DNA of 64,000 nucleotides from Phyto melanocephala (lineage: Eukaryota; Arthropoda; Insecta; Diptera; Rhinophoridae): contig OW799233.1 of NCBI GenBank assembly GCA_941918925.1, positions 44,940,275-45,004,274 of the forward strand, given 5' to 3'. Of this stretch, positions 12,993 to 23,502 are shown in pieces. The notes under the pieces were generated by a model, which searched no databases, was not told the origin of the DNA, and saw only the letters and a program-made list of their open reading frames with translations. How positions within the stretch are numbered: the first letter of the stretch is position 1; each line of letters opens with the position of its first letter. The position numbers were made by a program, and so were the translations under genes.

Positions 12993-13908
12993 TTACCATT
13001 TTTTCATTGAACGTCTCCTATTCTTGAATGCATTAGATTTTCCACTGGATGATGTTATACGTACATCAGCACAGGATCTAAACATCTCTTGTGCGTCACG
13101 CCAGTGATTTCCAGTGGTATAAGTCCAACGTAAAACACAATGCTCACAGTTTAAGCCGGGTGGTAAAATAACCGTGGTCGTGATCGACCGATATTTATTT
13201 GTAACATCGAGCTTGTCACTGCCATCAGTAAATTTTAGGGGATATTTGGCAAAACAATCCTCAGATTCGTTTGACTCATCCAGATTGCATAAATCGAATT
13301 GAAAGTAGCCCCTATGATTTGCGGATAAATAAACATTTATATCAGCTGTCTTCTTATTTTCATAGGTTTCCACTATAACACCGGAACCACCGTATTTACC
13401 ACCCAATTCATTAGCTCTAGGAGTGGGATCAGTGTATCTATCGCCACACAAACCACACTTACCGCCTTGTCTCTTTTGAAACTAAAAACCGTATTTGATA
13501 TTTAAAACAAATTATTTAAATAAATATTATTCAGTTTCTTTGATCTTGTTTTTATGAATATGTTATCCTTATTCACCTTGAGATTAATTATTTTGCAAAA
13601 AAAAAAAATGACTTTATTAATTTCCACAAACATATCGCTACCAAATTGTTATACAAAATAATCTACTTTATGCTCGTGGTTAAGGATAACAAATTTTCCA
13701 AATAATATGAAACACACGCATTGTAACTTACCATTCGACCACCACAGAAAAGTTCATTATCATTGTAATTACGTGGTGCAGGTCCGCCGAGACGCCAACG
13801 AGAAGATCTACCAACCGGCTTTTCCATCCTTCCATGACCCCAGGCCAAATCATACAGTGTCCCACACTGTATAGCAATCATCAAGACTATTAAGCGAAAT
13901 GCTTTCAT
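12993..13908 (-). CDS. AA15 lytic polysaccharide monooxygenase, copy A
   Basis: Predicted secreted copper enzyme that oxidatively cleaves chitin or a related polysaccharide. Exon 1 is 13732-13908 (59 codons, donor GTAAGT) and exon 2 is 12993-13481, giving 221 residues with a phase-0 intron. Residues 1-24 form a signal peptide, so the mature protein starts HGRMEKP, whose His25 is the histidine-brace His1. The second brace His is His115 in SANHRGYF. NYNDNELFCGG, GGKCGLCGD and NCEHCVLRWTY are family motifs. The axial position is Phe193. Compared with the other copies it lacks 11 residues, including two Cys, just after NHW: an in-frame 33-nt loss. It keeps a basic C-terminal tail (KNRRRSMKKW). 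Family assignment is secure; substrate is inferred from the family. Confidence 0.88.
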
Positions 13909-13970
13909 TTTCGAATTTACGTTTTCAATTGATATTTACGCTCTTAACTTTCGTGTATTCGACAAGTGAA

Positions 13971-13980
13971 TATTATAAAT
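13971..13980 (-). promoter_or_regulatory. TATA-like box of LPMO copy A
   Basis: ATTTATAATA on the minus strand, about 63-72 bases upstream of the ATG. The surrounding block CCAATTTATARTATTCAC is shared by nearly every copy, including the pseudogenes, which suggests a core promoter duplicated with the gene. Confidence 0.55.
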
Positions 13981-14412
13981 TGGATTATTTTGAGATTCTT
14001 TTATATGTTTTCAATCCCTATATAATCAAATATATGTACACGCATACATACGTATTTTTTTGTGCAAACATACAGATGTGTTTATGTATAGGTATATTTA
14101 TTATATATTTATTGGATCTTAGAATTAAATATTTCTCGGTGGTGTTGTCAAATAGAATAACAAACTTATGTAAATAAATATGTAAGTATGTATGTATACA
14201 TTTTTGTGGAGGACATAAACAACAGTTAATACAGTTGGAAAACAAACAAGAAAATATATAAAAGAACAAAGTGTATATAGTACAGACAGTTACAGAGAAA
14301 CACATATACATTTTTTGTGTTGTTTTTAAATAACACAAATAATATAACTATAACTATAATGTAAAGATATATAAAAATTAAAAACTTACCATAACGTTCA
14401 CAACAACTTATA

Positions 14413-15100
14413 CAGGGTGTTTGTTTTATAGAGCTATAGAATTTGAAAGTTGTCAACATCTTTTTTTAACTGGCAGCCATTTTGTCAGCTGTAAGTGCTT
14501 TATGCTTAGTTTGGCTTGGCATTTCAATATAAATTGACTGGCGTCTAAACAAGGCTTAAAATTTGTGAAAATATATTTTCAAATTCATTGTCAACAGAAT
14601 TGTCAATCACTTTTGATTGAATGGATACGTCAGAAAATAGAACTGCCATAATTGGAGCGATGATAATCCTAGTGCACATTGAGACACCGTTTAATCTAGA
14701 GAAACTAAAACAAAACTATGCAACTAGTCTAACAATTGATTTATAGAAGGAAACATTTGGTAAACGAATAGTTTTATGTTTCGAAGCGTGAATTGGCCTT
14801 CAAGATCGTGTGATTTTACGCCGCTAAAATATTTTATGTGAAGTCGCTAGTCTACGCCGACAAGCCCAAAGCAATTGAATAAATAAGGCGCAAAATTCGC
14901 TGTATTATTACACAAATGTTAAAAAAAAAGTCATTAAAAATTGGACCTCCAGATTTGTCATCCAGTCCGAGCCAGCTGTGACGGTCATATGCCAGAAGAT
15001 CCCGATCTTTCAAATAAAGAAAATTTCATGTCAATTTTAAGAAAATCTACCTTTGCATTATTCCATTTCAAAGTTATATACCTCTATAAAAAACACCCTT
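14413..15100 (+). mobile_element. decayed mariner-type element with TIRs
   Basis: The ends are inverted repeats (left AGGGTGTTTGTTTTATAG, right AGGGTGTTTTTTATAG read inward), flanked by TA at 14411-14412 and 15101-15102. On the plus strand near 14780-15020 there are C-terminal transposase remnants: NWPSRSCDFTPL, a YADKP-like segment broken by frameshifts, and GHMPE near the end. The first half of the transposase is missing and the rest has stops. Confidence 0.7.
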
Positions 15101-15179
15101 TATAAATTAATATTGACAAAAAGCTATGTTTTTTAAAAGAATTTTTCTTTGTTAACGTCATAATTATTATTATTATTAT

Positions 15180-15810
15180 TATTTTGGCAATAAAACAGGA
15201 GCATGAATTGTTACAGCAAGTTTAACTGGATTTGGAATATATCACCACTACTCTATATTACTATTATATTATGTGCCCCTGTGGACTAGTCGGTAAAGGA
15301 CTAGTCAGTAGTTTGGGGATTGCGGGTTCGATTCCCGCCGGAGACTCTGGAATTGTCTGCTTCTCTTTCTCTTCTATTCTTAATATTTCTATTCTTCTCT
15401 CTATTAAGGCGTCACAATGGACCGTAATGGTCTCCGAGTGAAGGTGTGAGGGTAACTTTGCACCAGCCTTACCTACCTACCTACCTACCTACCTATGTGC
15501 CAAGATAGGTTATCCATGTGTTTTACTTTGCAGAAGAGGTATAATTGTTTAATTGATTTACAAAAAAAAAAACTTTATTAAGCAGACTACGAAATGGTTT
15601 TTGAATAAATCAGATTTTCAAATTCCGATTGAATAGTGCGTTCTTTCATCGGTACAAAAGAATACACCACCCGTTAGGAAGAAAAGAGTACAAGTTTTGA
15701 AGATAATTGCAGATGGGAAAGATCTTATACTAACATTAGCAGAAAATGAGGGACAGGCAAGAGCAAGAAATAAATTGACAGATATAATTGATTATCACTG
15801 ATGAACAGAA
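15180..15810 (+). mobile_element. Penelope-like element fragment, split by a SINE
   Basis: After removing the SINE, this aligns by eye with another fragment at 50200-50520: a shared ATATCACCACT segment, then GATAGGTTATCC, then a TTTGCAG. It continues with frames resembling the N-terminal part of the Penelope protein at 21190 (NKSDFQIP, and TLAENEGQARARNKLT near 15740-15780). It lacks the RT core and is broken by stops. Confidence 0.6.
15278..15493 (+). mobile_element. tRNA-derived SINE with (CCTA)n tail
   Basis: The head contains an A-box-like TGGACTAGTCGG (15282-15293) and a perfect pol III B box GGTTCGATTCC (15325-15335), held in a 5-bp T-arm stem GCGGG/CCCGC. The body is unrelated and pyrimidine-rich, and the 3' end is ACCTACCTACCT repeats. 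The copy is flanked by the direct repeat TATGTGCC at about 15270-15277 and 15494-15501. Transcription would be by RNA polymerase III and movement by a LINE in trans; that is family knowledge, not seen here. Confidence 0.8.
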
Positions 15811-16123
15811 AATGTTTCACAAATGGTGATAAATTTATTTGCATAAAATAAATCTAATAGACGTTTTATTTTAAACTTACCATCATGTTCCCAAATACTA
15901 ATATTTATTATGTTTTAAATGAATATTCGCTTTCGCTTAAAATTGTCATTCGCAAATTTTTGATAATAAATAGCTACAAAAGAAATAATTGTAGCATGTT
16001 GATGTTAAGCATACAGTGTTTTTTTTTAGGAAATTATTATTTTCTTGTCAATATGGTACTTCTTATTTTTTATATGAAATTTCAAATTATTTCATAACTA
16101 GCCTAGCATAATACTCACTACGT
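15811..16123. other. AT-rich, nothing recognised
   Basis: Contains a 70-codon frame (15885-16097) without recognisable features; probably chance. Confidence 0.4.
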
Positions 16124-16208
16124 TATTCATAACAACAAACTGTGTGCTAACTAACTAGCTTTTTAAAGTAAAGATTGCAGCTTGCACACAGTCTCCTGTT
16201 ATGAATAC
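16124..16208. repeat. short foldback (imperfect inverted repeat)
   Basis: TATTCATAACA...ACTGTGTGC on the left is mirrored by GCACACAGT...TGTTATGAATA on the right, giving about 24 paired bases around a ~35-base loop. It may be a tiny MITE or a solo-end fusion. Confidence 0.6.
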
Positions 16209-16848
16209 TTAATGGCGTCAGTGTTTATAAACATTACGCTGCACAACAATATGGCAACTTTTGTCTGATGATTGACTTTAATCATGTGATGTTTACTAAT
16301 TTGACTTCAATCAAATCTTCAATCAATCTTAGTTTTTTGCAACAGTCCTTTTTTATAGCTTTAACGAAAGAACCGCTATGTTAGTGTGTTTTATTTTACC
16401 TGTAATTAAGAAAATATTAGATTTTCTTAATACAATTCGATAAGGCTTCATCTAGAAAGGCTTGTTGCAATAATCTAAATCATTTTTATGTCATTTGAAA
16501 AGAGTATATTTTTAAATAATACCGTTTGAATGTGATAGTTTTCGCAATTGAGGCTTATACACTCGAAATGAAAGACAGACCTTGGATTCCGCACAAATAT
16601 GCTAAACGTGCACTGAGTTTCCACGTTTGTAGATAAATATTAAAAGTAATAGCAATTAGTTATGAAACCGCTATGATCTGAAATGAACCCTTGAACCACC
16701 ACGACAACTGTTATTTCTGTTTGGTGAACACAACTGGTATTAACTGAAAAAAAATTAAGACAAATAGGTGTATCCTCTCATACTTACATATATATACTTT
16801 CCGTATATACATATACTTCTTTTAGTCCTAAAATATCACTTGAACCTC

Positions 16849-17036
16849 ATGCCTATGAATTTTGAGGTGAAAACTGACAGTAGTGATAGTGACTTTGAAT
16901 GTGACTTTAAAGCGGCAAAACTATTCACCCAAGATGATTTAAACGACGTTGTCAGAGATCTGGGTCTGTCAAAGGCTGCTTCAGGAATTTTGGGTGACTC
17001 GTTTGAGCATAGCGACTTAAGCGTCAACCGTAGCTG
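16849..17036 (+). pseudogene. fragment of an uncharacterised mobile-element-associated ORF, N-terminal part
   Basis: The frame contains an acidic stretch (DSSDSDFECDF) followed by LFTQDDLNDVVRDLGLSKAA. From memory, this resembles the N-terminal part of an uncharacterised ORF family scattered through arthropod genomes. Other parts of what looks like the same family occur at 27802-28265, 29586-29779 and 50786-51007. The match ends after about 50 residues. A function is not known to me. Confidence 0.45.
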
Positions 17037-17084
17037 AGAAAATAGTCCAAAGATGTGGTGTCGCATGCTCTAGTTGACCAGTTT

Positions 17085-17560
17085 ACCGTGGCAGAACGCA
17101 AAATTAAGTGCTCACCAAAATTAATTCTCAACAAGTCCATTCTTTAACGCGCTCGGTCGAAGCGCCGTCTTGTTGAAACCAGAGCTCACCGAAACCATTC
17201 GCTTGAATTTCAGAAAGAACGTAGTCCTTTAACATGGTGCTTTAACGGTTACCATTAAAGGCAACATTCTGATTTGGCAACTTTTTTAAGAAATATTGAC
17301 CAAATAATTCCACCAATCGGTAACCCACAACATACTGTTCTTCTGGCAATGTTCATATGCCTAAATACGACAATTTTGTTTTATCATTAAATAAAATTTC
17401 ACGATAAAACAGCAGGAAAGCATTTCTCACAAAACGCTAGTTTTCGTAGTACAGCTAAACAATTAAGAGACGCTGTTTTGGTGTGAATCTTTCCAAACAA
17501 TTCTGAACAAAAATGACAAAGCAGTTTGATATGGGTCATGTGAAAACTGTCCCTCACGAA
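17085..17560 (-). pseudogene. mariner-type transposase fragment
   Basis: On the minus strand a frame reads MLKDYVLSEIQANGFGE followed by LWFQQDGAS, the second catalytic Asp motif of mariner-type transposases. It is interrupted by stops on both sides. No terminal repeats were located. Confidence 0.6.
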
Positions 17561-18052
17561 GCATCAACCGATTGTACATAGACAATTGTGGAAATAAAAA
17601 TTTTTAATGCTGCAATGGGGTTAAAAAATGTACCCTAAATATCTAATTACTGGGAGAACAGTTTGGTACTTTCTAGAACACACTTGTTGTAAGCGAAAAG
17701 GCATAGGTTGATTTATAGTACTTTCAGTCATGTATTTAAAAAAATATATTTTTTTTAATAGATATTCCAAAATATTAAGAAGTCACTTTTACCAATTTTT
17801 ATATACTTTATATTTTTGGTAGGTTTATGAATCTATTATCGTGAAATTCGTGACTGACTGATTCGAGTGGAGAGGGAAAATATTATTTACATTTATAAAA
17901 GCGTAGCTTGTTTAAAAAACATTGTTTTTTTACGTTGCTTTTCATATAATTGATAATTTTTATTTGCTGAATTAGTAACGTAGATATAACATTCATATAT
18001 ACTTTTGATATTTCGTCCTTTTATAAAATTATTCTTTTACGCAGCATTTTTA

Positions 18053-18977
18053 TCATTTTTTCATTGCACGTCCTCTATTCTTGAATGCTTTAGATGTTCC
18101 GCTGGATGATGTAATACGTATGTCAGCACAGGCTCTGAACGTGTCTTGTGGGCCGCAACCCAATGCACCGTTACCACTACTACCACAATAACCCCAAGTT
18201 TTTCCAGCGGTATAAGTCCAACGTAAAACACAATGCTCACAGTTTAAGCCGGGCGGTAAAATAATCGTAGACTTGACCATGTTTAGATCATCTGTAACAT
18301 CGAACGTGTATTGACCATCATCAAATCTTAGCGGATACTTGGCAAAACAATTCTCAGTTTCTTTTGATTTATACAAATTGCACAAATCGAACTGAAAGTA
18401 ACCCTTAAGATTTGTGGTTAAATAAAGGTTTCCACTATAAAACCCGAACCACCGTATTTAACACCCAATTCATTAGCTCTAGAAGTGGGATCAGTGTATC
18501 TATCGCCACACAAACCACACTTGCCACCTTGATTTTTTTTTTCTACTAAAAGCAGTATTTGTTATTTAAAACAAATTATCCAAATAAATATTATTTAGTT
18601 TCTTTGATCTTATTTTGTTGAATATGTTATCCTTATTCACCTTGAGATTAATTATTTTGCAAAAAAAAAAAAAAAAAAAATACTTTATTAATTTCCACAA
18701 ACATATCGCTACCAAATTGTTATACAAAATAATCTATTTTATGCTCCTGGTTAAGGATAGCATATTTTCCAAACAATATGAAACACACGCATTGTAACTT
18801 ACTTGCAGACAACCGTAGAAAAGTTCATTATCATTGTAGTTAGCTGTTGCAATGTGTCAAAACGTCAATGAAAAGATCTATTAGGCGGTTAAAGCATCCT
18901 GCCATGACCCCAGGCCATATTATACAGTGTCGCATACTGTATAACAATTACCAATACTATCAAGCGAAAGCTTTAAT
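18053..18977 (-). pseudogene. AA15 LPMO pseudogene, copy B
   Basis: Exon 1 corresponds to 18803-18977 and exon 2 to 18053-18545. The start ATG is ATT. A one-base loss shifts the signal peptide frame, and stops occur inside exon 1, including just after the region that was HGRM. The exon 1 Cys is changed to Tyr. Exon 2 has a frame-shifting loss of about 31 bases after GGSGFIVET. The second brace His is Leu (TNLKGYF). The C-terminal half (from 18385 down) still reads open for 110 codons, with NCEHCVLRWTY, both loop Cys and a KNRGRAMKK tail. It cannot encode an active LPMO. Confidence 0.88.
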
Positions 18978-20540
18978 TTTTAAATTTCCTTTTCTATGTA
19001 TATTTATATTCTGCACTTTCGTGTATTCGAAAAGTGAATACTATAAATTGGATTTCTAAGAGATTCTTCTATATGTTTAGAATCCATATTAAACCAATTA
19101 TACATGCATATATTATTTGATGTACAAATGCGTTCATATTTGTATTATTGGATTTTTATTGTTGATTAATTATTTAAAATAATATCACACTGAATAACAA
19201 ACTTATGTAAATATGTAAACAATTTAAAAGAGAAAAATAAATACAAAATACTTAAAAACAATTGCCTAAATATTTTCGAATTAAAAATATTATTGTACAT
19301 TTATGTATATTGACAATTTTCAAGGCAAAACATACAAATAACAAAATAAAAAAACAATATAAAAAACAAGTAAGAGCACTATATTCAGATGTGCCGAATT
19401 TGTATTGTGTTCTTTTATAGAACAAAATTTATTATTTTGTTATTAACAGTAATCGCTATGGCATAATCTCTTTACACTAAAATATGTATCACTTTCTTTG
19501 TGTAACTTTGATTTGCGATTGAAATATTTTCGTCTTGCAATGAAGCCTTAAGTATTTTTACATTAGAAATCATACTACTGACTCTTTTTTTACTACAATG
19601 TTGTATTTTGAAGGAAACCAAAGAGTATCATTTGGTAGCCAGAGGTCGATCATAAGCTTTGTGTGGGCGTGGCATCTCCTACTTTCAAAATAATATAATT
19701 AATGTTTGAATTCAACTTAGGTAATCCATTACAGATTTCTTTTTTTTTTAATATTTGTCCAAAGAAAAATAATATGAATTTAAAACAAGTAACAGTGCTA
19801 TATTCGGCCGTGCCGAATCTTATATACCCTTCACAACGTGTAGTCATGCAATAACAATTGTTTGTATCACCATTCATCCCATATAAAATACGTGCATACG
19901 TACACGTTAGAATAAATGTGGCATCGAATCCCAGCTGAGCCAAAAAAATTTTATTTTAATTTATTAATTATATTATTTATATTTTATAATTTTTTTTAAT
20001 TTTTTTAAAAAATTTTTTTAGAAAAATTTTTAAAAATTTTTTTACAATTTTTTTTTAAATTTTTTTTAAATTTTTTTTTTTTCTTATTGCTCTTATTTGA
20101 CCTTTATTTTATAAAATTTTCAAATTGATTCTTCAAGCTCGAGGTCTTTATAATATTTGTTTTATTTATTATTCAATATTTCGCTACTCCTTTGTGTAGC
20201 ATCTTCAGGAAAGAAATACGTATGTTAGAAATGCTGCAGATAATAAATATTCCAGGAACACAAAGAATTAACTTTAAGGCAGACACAGATAATGTTGCTC
20301 AGAACTATAGGCATTTAATACACAAAAAATAACATTCCCACAAGCTTTAAATTTAGTAATACATATTTTGTGTTATTATTTTGTTATGTTACATTTTTAA
20401 TATAATAATTTTTATGTTAATTTTTGTAATACTACGTTTTTTAAAAAAATTTTTTTTTTTTTTTTTTTTTTTTTGAAATGTTTATGAAATATTTTTATGT
20501 TAGAAAATTATATAAAAATTTTGTAAAAACACACAATTTC

Positions 20541-20580
20541 TTTCCTGAAGATGCTACACAAAGGAGTAGCGAAATATTGA
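20541..20580 (+). ncRNA. hammerhead-ribozyme-like core in the PLE terminal repeat (left direct copy)
   Basis: CTGAAGA is followed by a stem GCTAC/GTAGC and then GAAATATT. This matches the hammerhead order CUGANGA, stem II, GAAA, very short stem III and a UH cleavage site. A short stem I (TTC before, GAA after) can also pair. PLE terminal repeats are known to carry minimal hammerheads. Differences from the strict consensus: A at position 7 and one extra base before stem II, so activity is uncertain. Confidence 0.5.
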
Positions 20581-20711
20581 ATAATAAATAAAACAAATAT
20601 TATAAAGACCTCGAGCTTGAAGAATCAATTTGAAAATTTTATAAAATAAAGGTCAAATAAGAGCAATAAGAATTCAATAAAGAGAGCACGTAACAAAAGC
20701 AATAGGCAACA

Positions 20712-21180
20712 ATGGGTTACAATAATTTTAAGAAGAATTACCATGTCAGAAGATATATCAACAGGTTCAAGACAATCAGGGATAAGATTATTAAAGTAAA
20801 ATCGTCAATAACTTTTCTCATAAGATGCAGAAATTCAGGCATCATTCCGAAATTTATCACCAGATCTACCAAAAATGTTTCAAATTTATTTTGCACAAGG
20901 AGAATTTCAGGAATTGAACAAAATATCAGAAAATATACATACTCAAGATTTACACAACAAAATTTTAAAATTAACAATAAAGGAGAAACACGAATTGCTG
21001 AAACTTTTTCAAAGTGAGTTAATAGTGATAGAACAAAATTTAAGACAATATTTCACAGTACAGGAAATTGAGGATTTTTTGACATATGAAGACAGAATAG
21101 CAGCTTCTTTAAATGAGAAAGTAAAGAGGGTACATAGGAAGAAGTTTGATTGCCTTAGAGATTTACAGATGAAAGAGTAA
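20712..21180 (+). pseudogene. PLE N-terminal region, broken by a frameshift
   Basis: The first frame (from 20712) contains TFLIRCRNSGIIPKFI, which resembles the conserved N-terminal motif of Penelope proteins. It must shift by one base near 20870 to continue in the frame starting at 20875 (EIEDFLTYEDRIAA, ending DLQMKE). That frame then meets a TAA at 21178-21180, directly before the long RT frame with which it is in phase. The related fragments at 15500 and 50320 are laid out differently here, so the original junction is unclear. Confidence 0.6.
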
Positions 21181-23253
21181 GGAATTAAGTTGAACGAAAA
21201 ATGGTTTGTGAATAAGACTGACAAAAACATACCAAGTGAGGTACAATGGACTCTTTCCTTGGGACATAAACATGCATTACCTATTAGGAGAGAAGAATTT
21301 CCAATTTTAAATATTGTAACAGAGGGGGAAGATTTTATACAGACAATACAAAATAGGGAAAAACAGGAAATAGCTAGGACAAAATTGACTACAATTATAG
21401 ATAATCATTTGAATAAGATGAAGTTGACGAATAGAGATAAGTTTCTATTGGATGCAGTAAATGAGACAAGTAAATTCTTAAAGGGAAATAAGGACATTCT
21501 TATTTTGAAAGCGGATAAGGGTAATACTACTGTAGCTTTAAGGAAACAAGATTATGATATGAGAATGGAAAATATTCTAGGAGATATTACAAAGTACGAG
21601 TTAATTAATAGGGATCCAACAAATAGATTACAAAAGGTGAATAATGACATAGTTGAGGAACTTCTTAAACTAGAGATAATAACGAATACTGAGCGTAACG
21701 TACTAAAGACAAATATTGCTACGGTACCTAGGATATACGGACTACCGAAAATTCATAAGGAGGAATATCCCTTAAGACCAATTTGTTCATTTGTTAATTC
21801 TCCTTCTTACCAACTCTGTAAATATGTAGCTAACATTCTGAAGAAGATTACTGAGAGTTCTAAGTATAATGTTAAGGATTCATTAGAATTTAAAGATAGA
21901 ATAACTGACCAATACATAGAAGATGATGAAAGATTGATTTCACTAGATGTAGTTTCATTATTTCCAAGTATACCTGTTGACTTAGCTTTAGATATCATAG
22001 AGGGGAAATGGAATATGATAGAGAAATATACGAGAATGGGGAAGAATTTATTTTTGAGAATTATTAAATTTTGTATTGAAGAAAACAGATTTTTTCAATA
22101 TGATGGTAAAGTGTATTTGCAGAAAAAGGGATTACCAATGGGATCTCCAGCATCCCCAATTGTAGCGGATATAGTTATGGATAAATTATTGGACACTTGT
22201 ATGGGAAAATTAAGTATTGGACCGAAGATAATAATAAAATATGTGGATGATCTTTTTTGCATTGTTTCGGAATGTGCAATTAATGAAATGTTGGATACAC
22301 TTAATCAATTCAATCCTAATATTAAGTTTACAATGGAAGTGGAAGTTGGTTCGAAACTCCCTTATTTGGATACATTATTGATTAGGAGAGGTAACAGTAT
22401 AGTAGTGGATTGGTATCAGAAAACAACTGCATCGGGGAGAATCATTAATTATTATTCTAAACATAGCAGACAGATTATTATGAATACGGCTAAAAATTTT
22501 ATAAAAAGAGTATTAACAATTAGTGATAAAGATTTCCATATGGAAAATAGGGAAAGAATTAAGGAGATATTAATTGACAACAATTTTCCTATTCAAGTAG
22601 TTCAAAGTTTGCTAAATCAATTTAGAAGGAATCATAATAATAATGATAATAATAATAATGATAATAATAATAATAATAATAACAATAATAATAATAGTAA
22701 TAATAATAGAAATAGTTATTCAGACATAACGGAACGGAAAATTTACAAGTCTATGACTTATGTGCCGCAAATTTCGGAACGTTTGAAGAAATCTAGAATC
22801 TTTGATTCTGAGAGATATGGAATGGCTTATAGGACATATAATACATTAGGTAGACTATTAAGTAAGACGAAAGATAGAATAAATAAGTGGGACATGTCAA
22901 ATGTAGTATATAAAATACCTTGTAACGGTAATGATAATGAGAGTTGTGATAAGGTTTACATAGGTACGACAAAGAATAAACTTAAGACGAGAATAGCTGG
23001 ACATAGATCGGACCAAAAGTATAGAGACAATATTAATTCACAGAAAACGGCTTTGGCAACACATTGTTCTAAATCGAATCACTATCCAAACTTTGAAAAT
23101 GTATCAGTTCTAAACATTGAACATAATTACAAACGTAGATATATGTTAGAAATGCTACAGATAATAAATATTCCAGGAACACAAAGAATTAACTTTAAGG
23201 CAGACACAGATAATGTTGCTCAGAACTATAGGCATTTAATACACAAAAAATAA
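21181..23253 (+). CDS. Penelope-type reverse transcriptase with GIY-YIG endonuclease
   Basis: This open frame of about 690 codons (first good initiator-like codon at 21190) encodes the enzyme of the PLE. An N-terminal part has KADKGNTTVAL. The RT core has GLPKIHK, LRPICSFVNSPSY, LISLDVVSLFPSIPV, LPMGSPASP (about residue 314) and the catalytic YVDD (about residue 350). An Asn-rich run (about residues 482-510, an AAT microsatellite) links it to the endonuclease. There KVYIGTTKNKLKTRIAGH (from about residue 588) is the GIY-YIG core, with conserved Cys and His around it. The frame is intact across RT and endonuclease, but the upstream TAA and frameshift mean the N-terminal region is not joined to it. 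Probably a fairly recent insertion. Confidence 0.88.
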   Translation, partial: GIKLNEKWFVNKTDKNIPSEVQWTLSLGHKHALPIRREEFPILNIVTEGEDFIQTIQNREKQEIARTKLTTIIDNHLNKMKLTNRDKFLLDAVNETSKFLKGNKDILILKADKGNTTVALRKQDYDMRMENILGDITKYELINRDPTNRLQKVNNDIVEELLKLEIITNTERNVLKTNIATVPRIYGLPKIHKEEYPLRPICSFVNSPSYQLCKYVANILKKITESSKYNVKDSLEFKDRITDQYIEDDERLISLDVVSLFPSIPVDLALDIIEGKWNMIEKYTRMGKNLFLRIIKFCIEENRFFQYDGKVYLQKKGLPMGSPASPIVADIVMDKLLDTCMGKLSIGPKIIIKYVDDLFCIVSECAINEMLDTLNQFNPNIKFTMEVEVGSKLPYLDTLLIRRGNSIVVDWYQKTTASGRIINYYSKHSRQIIMNTAKNFIKRVLTISDKDFHMENRERIKEILIDNNFPIQVVQSLLNQFRRNHNNNDNNNNDNNNNNNNNNNNSNNNRNSYSDITERKIYKSMTYVPQISERLKKSRIFDSERYGMAYRTYNTLGRLLSKTKDRINKWDMSNVVYKIPCNGNDNESCDKVYIGTTKNKLKTRIAGHRSDQKYRDNINSQKTALATHCSKSNHYPNFENVSVLNIEHNYKRRYMLEMLQIINIPGTQRINFKADTDNVAQNYRHLIHKK

Positions 23254-23462
23254 CATTCCCACAAGCTTTAAATTTAGTAATACATATTTTGTGTTATTAT
23301 TTTGTTATGTTACATTTTTAATATAATAATTTTTATGTTAATTTTTGTAATACTACGTTTTTTAAAAAAATTTTTTTTTTTTTTTTTTTTTTTTTTGAAA
23401 TGTTTATAAAATATTTTTATGTTATAAAATTATATAAAAATTTTGTAAAAACACACAATTTC

Positions 23463-23502
23463 TTTCCTGAAGATGCTACACAAAGGAGTAGCGAAATATT
23501 GA
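23463..23502 (+). ncRNA. hammerhead-like core, right terminal repeat of the PLE
   Basis: Same core as at 20541-20580. A third, inverted, copy lies at 20173-20212 on the minus strand. A decayed one near 30605-30650 (minus) has CTGAATA, where the essential G is lost. Confidence 0.5.

Noticed and set aside
14018..14459. Two minus-strand frames of 77 and 106 codons upstream of LPMO copy A
   Set aside because: Low-complexity Tyr/Ile/Phe/Cys-rich text from AT-rich DNA, partly within the shared LPMO 5' flank and a transposon end.
15282..15340. Functional tRNA gene
   Set aside because: The B box and T-arm are good, but the rest does not fold as a tRNA. The unit has a long unrelated body, a CCTA tail and target duplications, so it is a SINE.
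15505..15540. Intron 3' splice site (TTTGCAG) in Penelope fragments
   Set aside because: Pyrimidine-rich plus AG is suggestive, and some Penelope elements have an intron. The copies here are too damaged to pair it with a donor, so no intron is called.
18053..18385. Short functional LPMO-like protein from copy B
   Set aside because: No signal peptide, no His1, second His changed to Leu, upstream frame broken.
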